DNA from: Betaproteobacteria bacterium
GTDB lineage: Bacteria; Acidobacteriota; Terriglobia; Acidiferrales; UBA7541
Direction: 5' to 3'
Assembly: GCA_903970165.1 (NCBI GenBank)
Contig: CAJCHZ010000050.1
Span: 1 to 59,037, forward strand
DNA length: 59,037 bases
Of this stretch, positions 58,314-59,037 are shown in pieces. The position numbers and the translations under genes were made by a program. Numbering within the stretch: the stretch's first letter is position 1; every line of letters begins with the position of its first letter. Below the pieces are notes generated by a model. It was not told the origin of the DNA and ran no database searches. It saw nothing but the letters and a program-made list of their open reading frames with translations.

Positions 58314-58571
58314 ATGTTAGAACTCAAGGGTGTGCTCGTTTCTGAAAAGTGGCATAGGCCCTATGCTGAAGCTTTGATCGAGACTGATCCGGCTGAATCG
58401 ATACGGCTAATCGCACTAGCAGAACGTGCGATCATTACCCGTTACTTGGAGTTATGTATCTGTCCGGGTTCCGAGGACGAGTATCAGGACCTCTGGCAGG
58501 CCGTAGATGCGTTGTCAGAACTGAAGGAAATCAACACGACTAGTCGTGCGCTTCGAAATTCGGCTGCGTAA
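58314..58571 (+). CDS. Small conserved-looking hypothetical protein
   Basis: Protein of 85 residues, helical and acidic (LKGVLVSEKWHRPYAEALIETD, SIRLIALAERAIITRYLELC, QDLWQAVDALSELKEI). It resembles short acidobacterial proteins built of two or three helices whose genes stand alone; I cannot name a family. TAGGAG at 58303-58308 precedes the ATG at 58314 by five bases and decides the start over an upstream ATG at 58293. Confidence 0.55.
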   Translation: MLELKGVLVSEKWHRPYAEALIETDPAESIRLIALAERAIITRYLELCICPGSEDEYQDLWQAVDALSELKEINTTSRALRNSAA

Positions 58572-58595
58572 AGTCTGGCACCGCTCGCCTACTTC

Positions 58596-59037
58596 TTATC
58601 GATGTGAACCTTTTCGCTCGCTACGACTTCCCACGTCTTTACACGATCGCGCCTTCACTTCGCTGGAACGGACGCGGCGTTTGGCTTTTACCAGGACGTC
58701 GACGGAATCGGGGCGGCCGTTCCAAAAGTCGAGGCGGATACGGCCGTCGGGAAGCTGTGTGATTGTGGCGGGAATGGCGCTGGCAGCGAGATACCAGCCT
58801 GCAGGTAGGACCACGGCGTTACGAGTACGGCCAAGGCTGCGGTCGAAGACAAGTTCGTCGCCGTCGAGGCGGTAGCTCGCTGGGGCGGTGTAGGTTTCTG
58901 AGATGCGCAGGCGGATGGACTGGCCCTTCTTTACGGGCGGGAAGGGAATCAGCACGACTTGCGTTTCGGGTTTTACCGGTTCGCCGGCGTCGATTTTTGC
59001 GGCGGTGAGATCGGCGCCGGTCATCAGTTTAGTGTTG
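58596..59037 (-). CDS. C-terminal part of an unknown protein, cut by the window end
   Basis: The frame stays open to the right edge, so the true start lies outside and the internal ATG at 59024 is not the start. The visible 147 residues are beta-rich (VVLIPFPPVKKGQSIRLRIS, SYRLDGDELVFDRSLGRT, VVLPAGWYLAASAIPATI, LPDGRIRLDFWNG), then a basic, less regular tail (VRSSEVKARSCKDVGSRSERKG) that may be non-homologous. No family recognised; probably an exported or cell-surface beta-domain protein. Confidence 0.5.
   Translation of the reverse strand, partial: NTKLMTGADLTAAKIDAGEPVKPETQVVLIPFPPVKKGQSIRLRISETYTAPASYRLDGDELVFDRSLGRTRNAVVLPAGWYLAASAIPATITQLPDGRIRLDFWNGRPDSVDVLVKAKRRVRSSEVKARSCKDVGSRSERKGSHR

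Noticed and set aside
1..59037. CRISPR arrays, insertion sequences or prophage genes
   Set aside because: No regularly spaced repeats, transposase motifs or phage structural genes were seen. The recombinase-like HTH at 55081-55539 has no catalytic domain.

Overview
The window looks like a chromosomal segment of an Acidobacteriota bacterium, probably of the Terriglobia type. I infer this from gene content: two very long MacB/FtsX-type permeases with the architecture of acidobacterial duplicated orphan permeases (ADOP), a VWFA-related acidobacterial secreted protein, OmpL-like beta-barrel porins with alanine-rich linkers, carboxypeptidase-regulatory-domain proteins, and moderately high GC. I see no prophage, insertion sequence or CRISPR array.

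Layout. (1) 1-0.8 kb: tail of an ISC Fe-S operon (fdx, iscX). (2) 0.85-7.5 kb: plant/algal polysaccharide cluster. It holds an exported GH51 arabinofuranosidase behind a promoter with a perfect LacI-type palindrome. A translationally coupled lactonase, zinc dehydrogenase and FucP permease follow, then an exported GH29 alpha-L-fucosidase. This reads as release, uptake and oxidative breakdown of L-fucose. (3) 7.7-11 kb: tRNA-Glu, a PH-domain membrane protein and ADOP 1. (4) 11.2-14.4 kb: coupled operon of two DUF488 proteins, a dual-OB-like protein and an acyl-carrier/KAS III fusion. (5) 14.4-20 kb: minor-pilin operon behind a sigma-54-like promoter, ending in a 1002-residue PilX-like protein and a strong terminator. 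(6) 20-26 kb: a decayed protease fragment, tandem TTTAACC-type dyads, an ECF sigma/anti-sigma/secreted-protein unit, a nucleotide-sugar-epimerase-like protein, moaD-moaE and a VWFA protein. (7) 26-35.5 kb: suhB-like phosphatase, two porins, EF-hand protein, exported metallo-beta-lactamase-fold enzyme, ROK-like protein and SthA-like transhydrogenase.

(8) 35.6-43.3 kb: ABC exporter, esterase and ADOP 2 on the minus strand. They diverge from a BlaI repressor (two tandem dyad operators) and a BlaR1-like protease fused to carboxypeptidase-regulatory and TonB-C domains. (9) 43.4-50 kb: nucleoside scavenging block with pyrimidine and purine nucleoside phosphorylases, a concentrative nucleoside transporter, cytidine deaminase, an exported amidohydrolase-type deaminase, a TMEM175-like channel and a yeast-type cytosine deaminase. 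(10) 50-59 kb: membrane-anchored methyltransferase, NAMPT, a RelB/RelE-type toxin-antitoxin pair with a one-base deletion in each gene, a large secreted alpha/alpha-barrel-like protein, small unknowns, a PilZ protein, a divergent SRPBCC-TetR pair, and the 3' end of an unknown gene.

The best candidates for something undescribed are the coupled DUF488-DUF488-dual-OB-ACP::KASIII operon, the TTTAACC-N4-GGTTAAA dyads shared between 20.5 and 56.4 kb, and the BlaR1-CarboxypepD-TonB fusion. All functional calls rest on motif recognition by eye; no database search was run.
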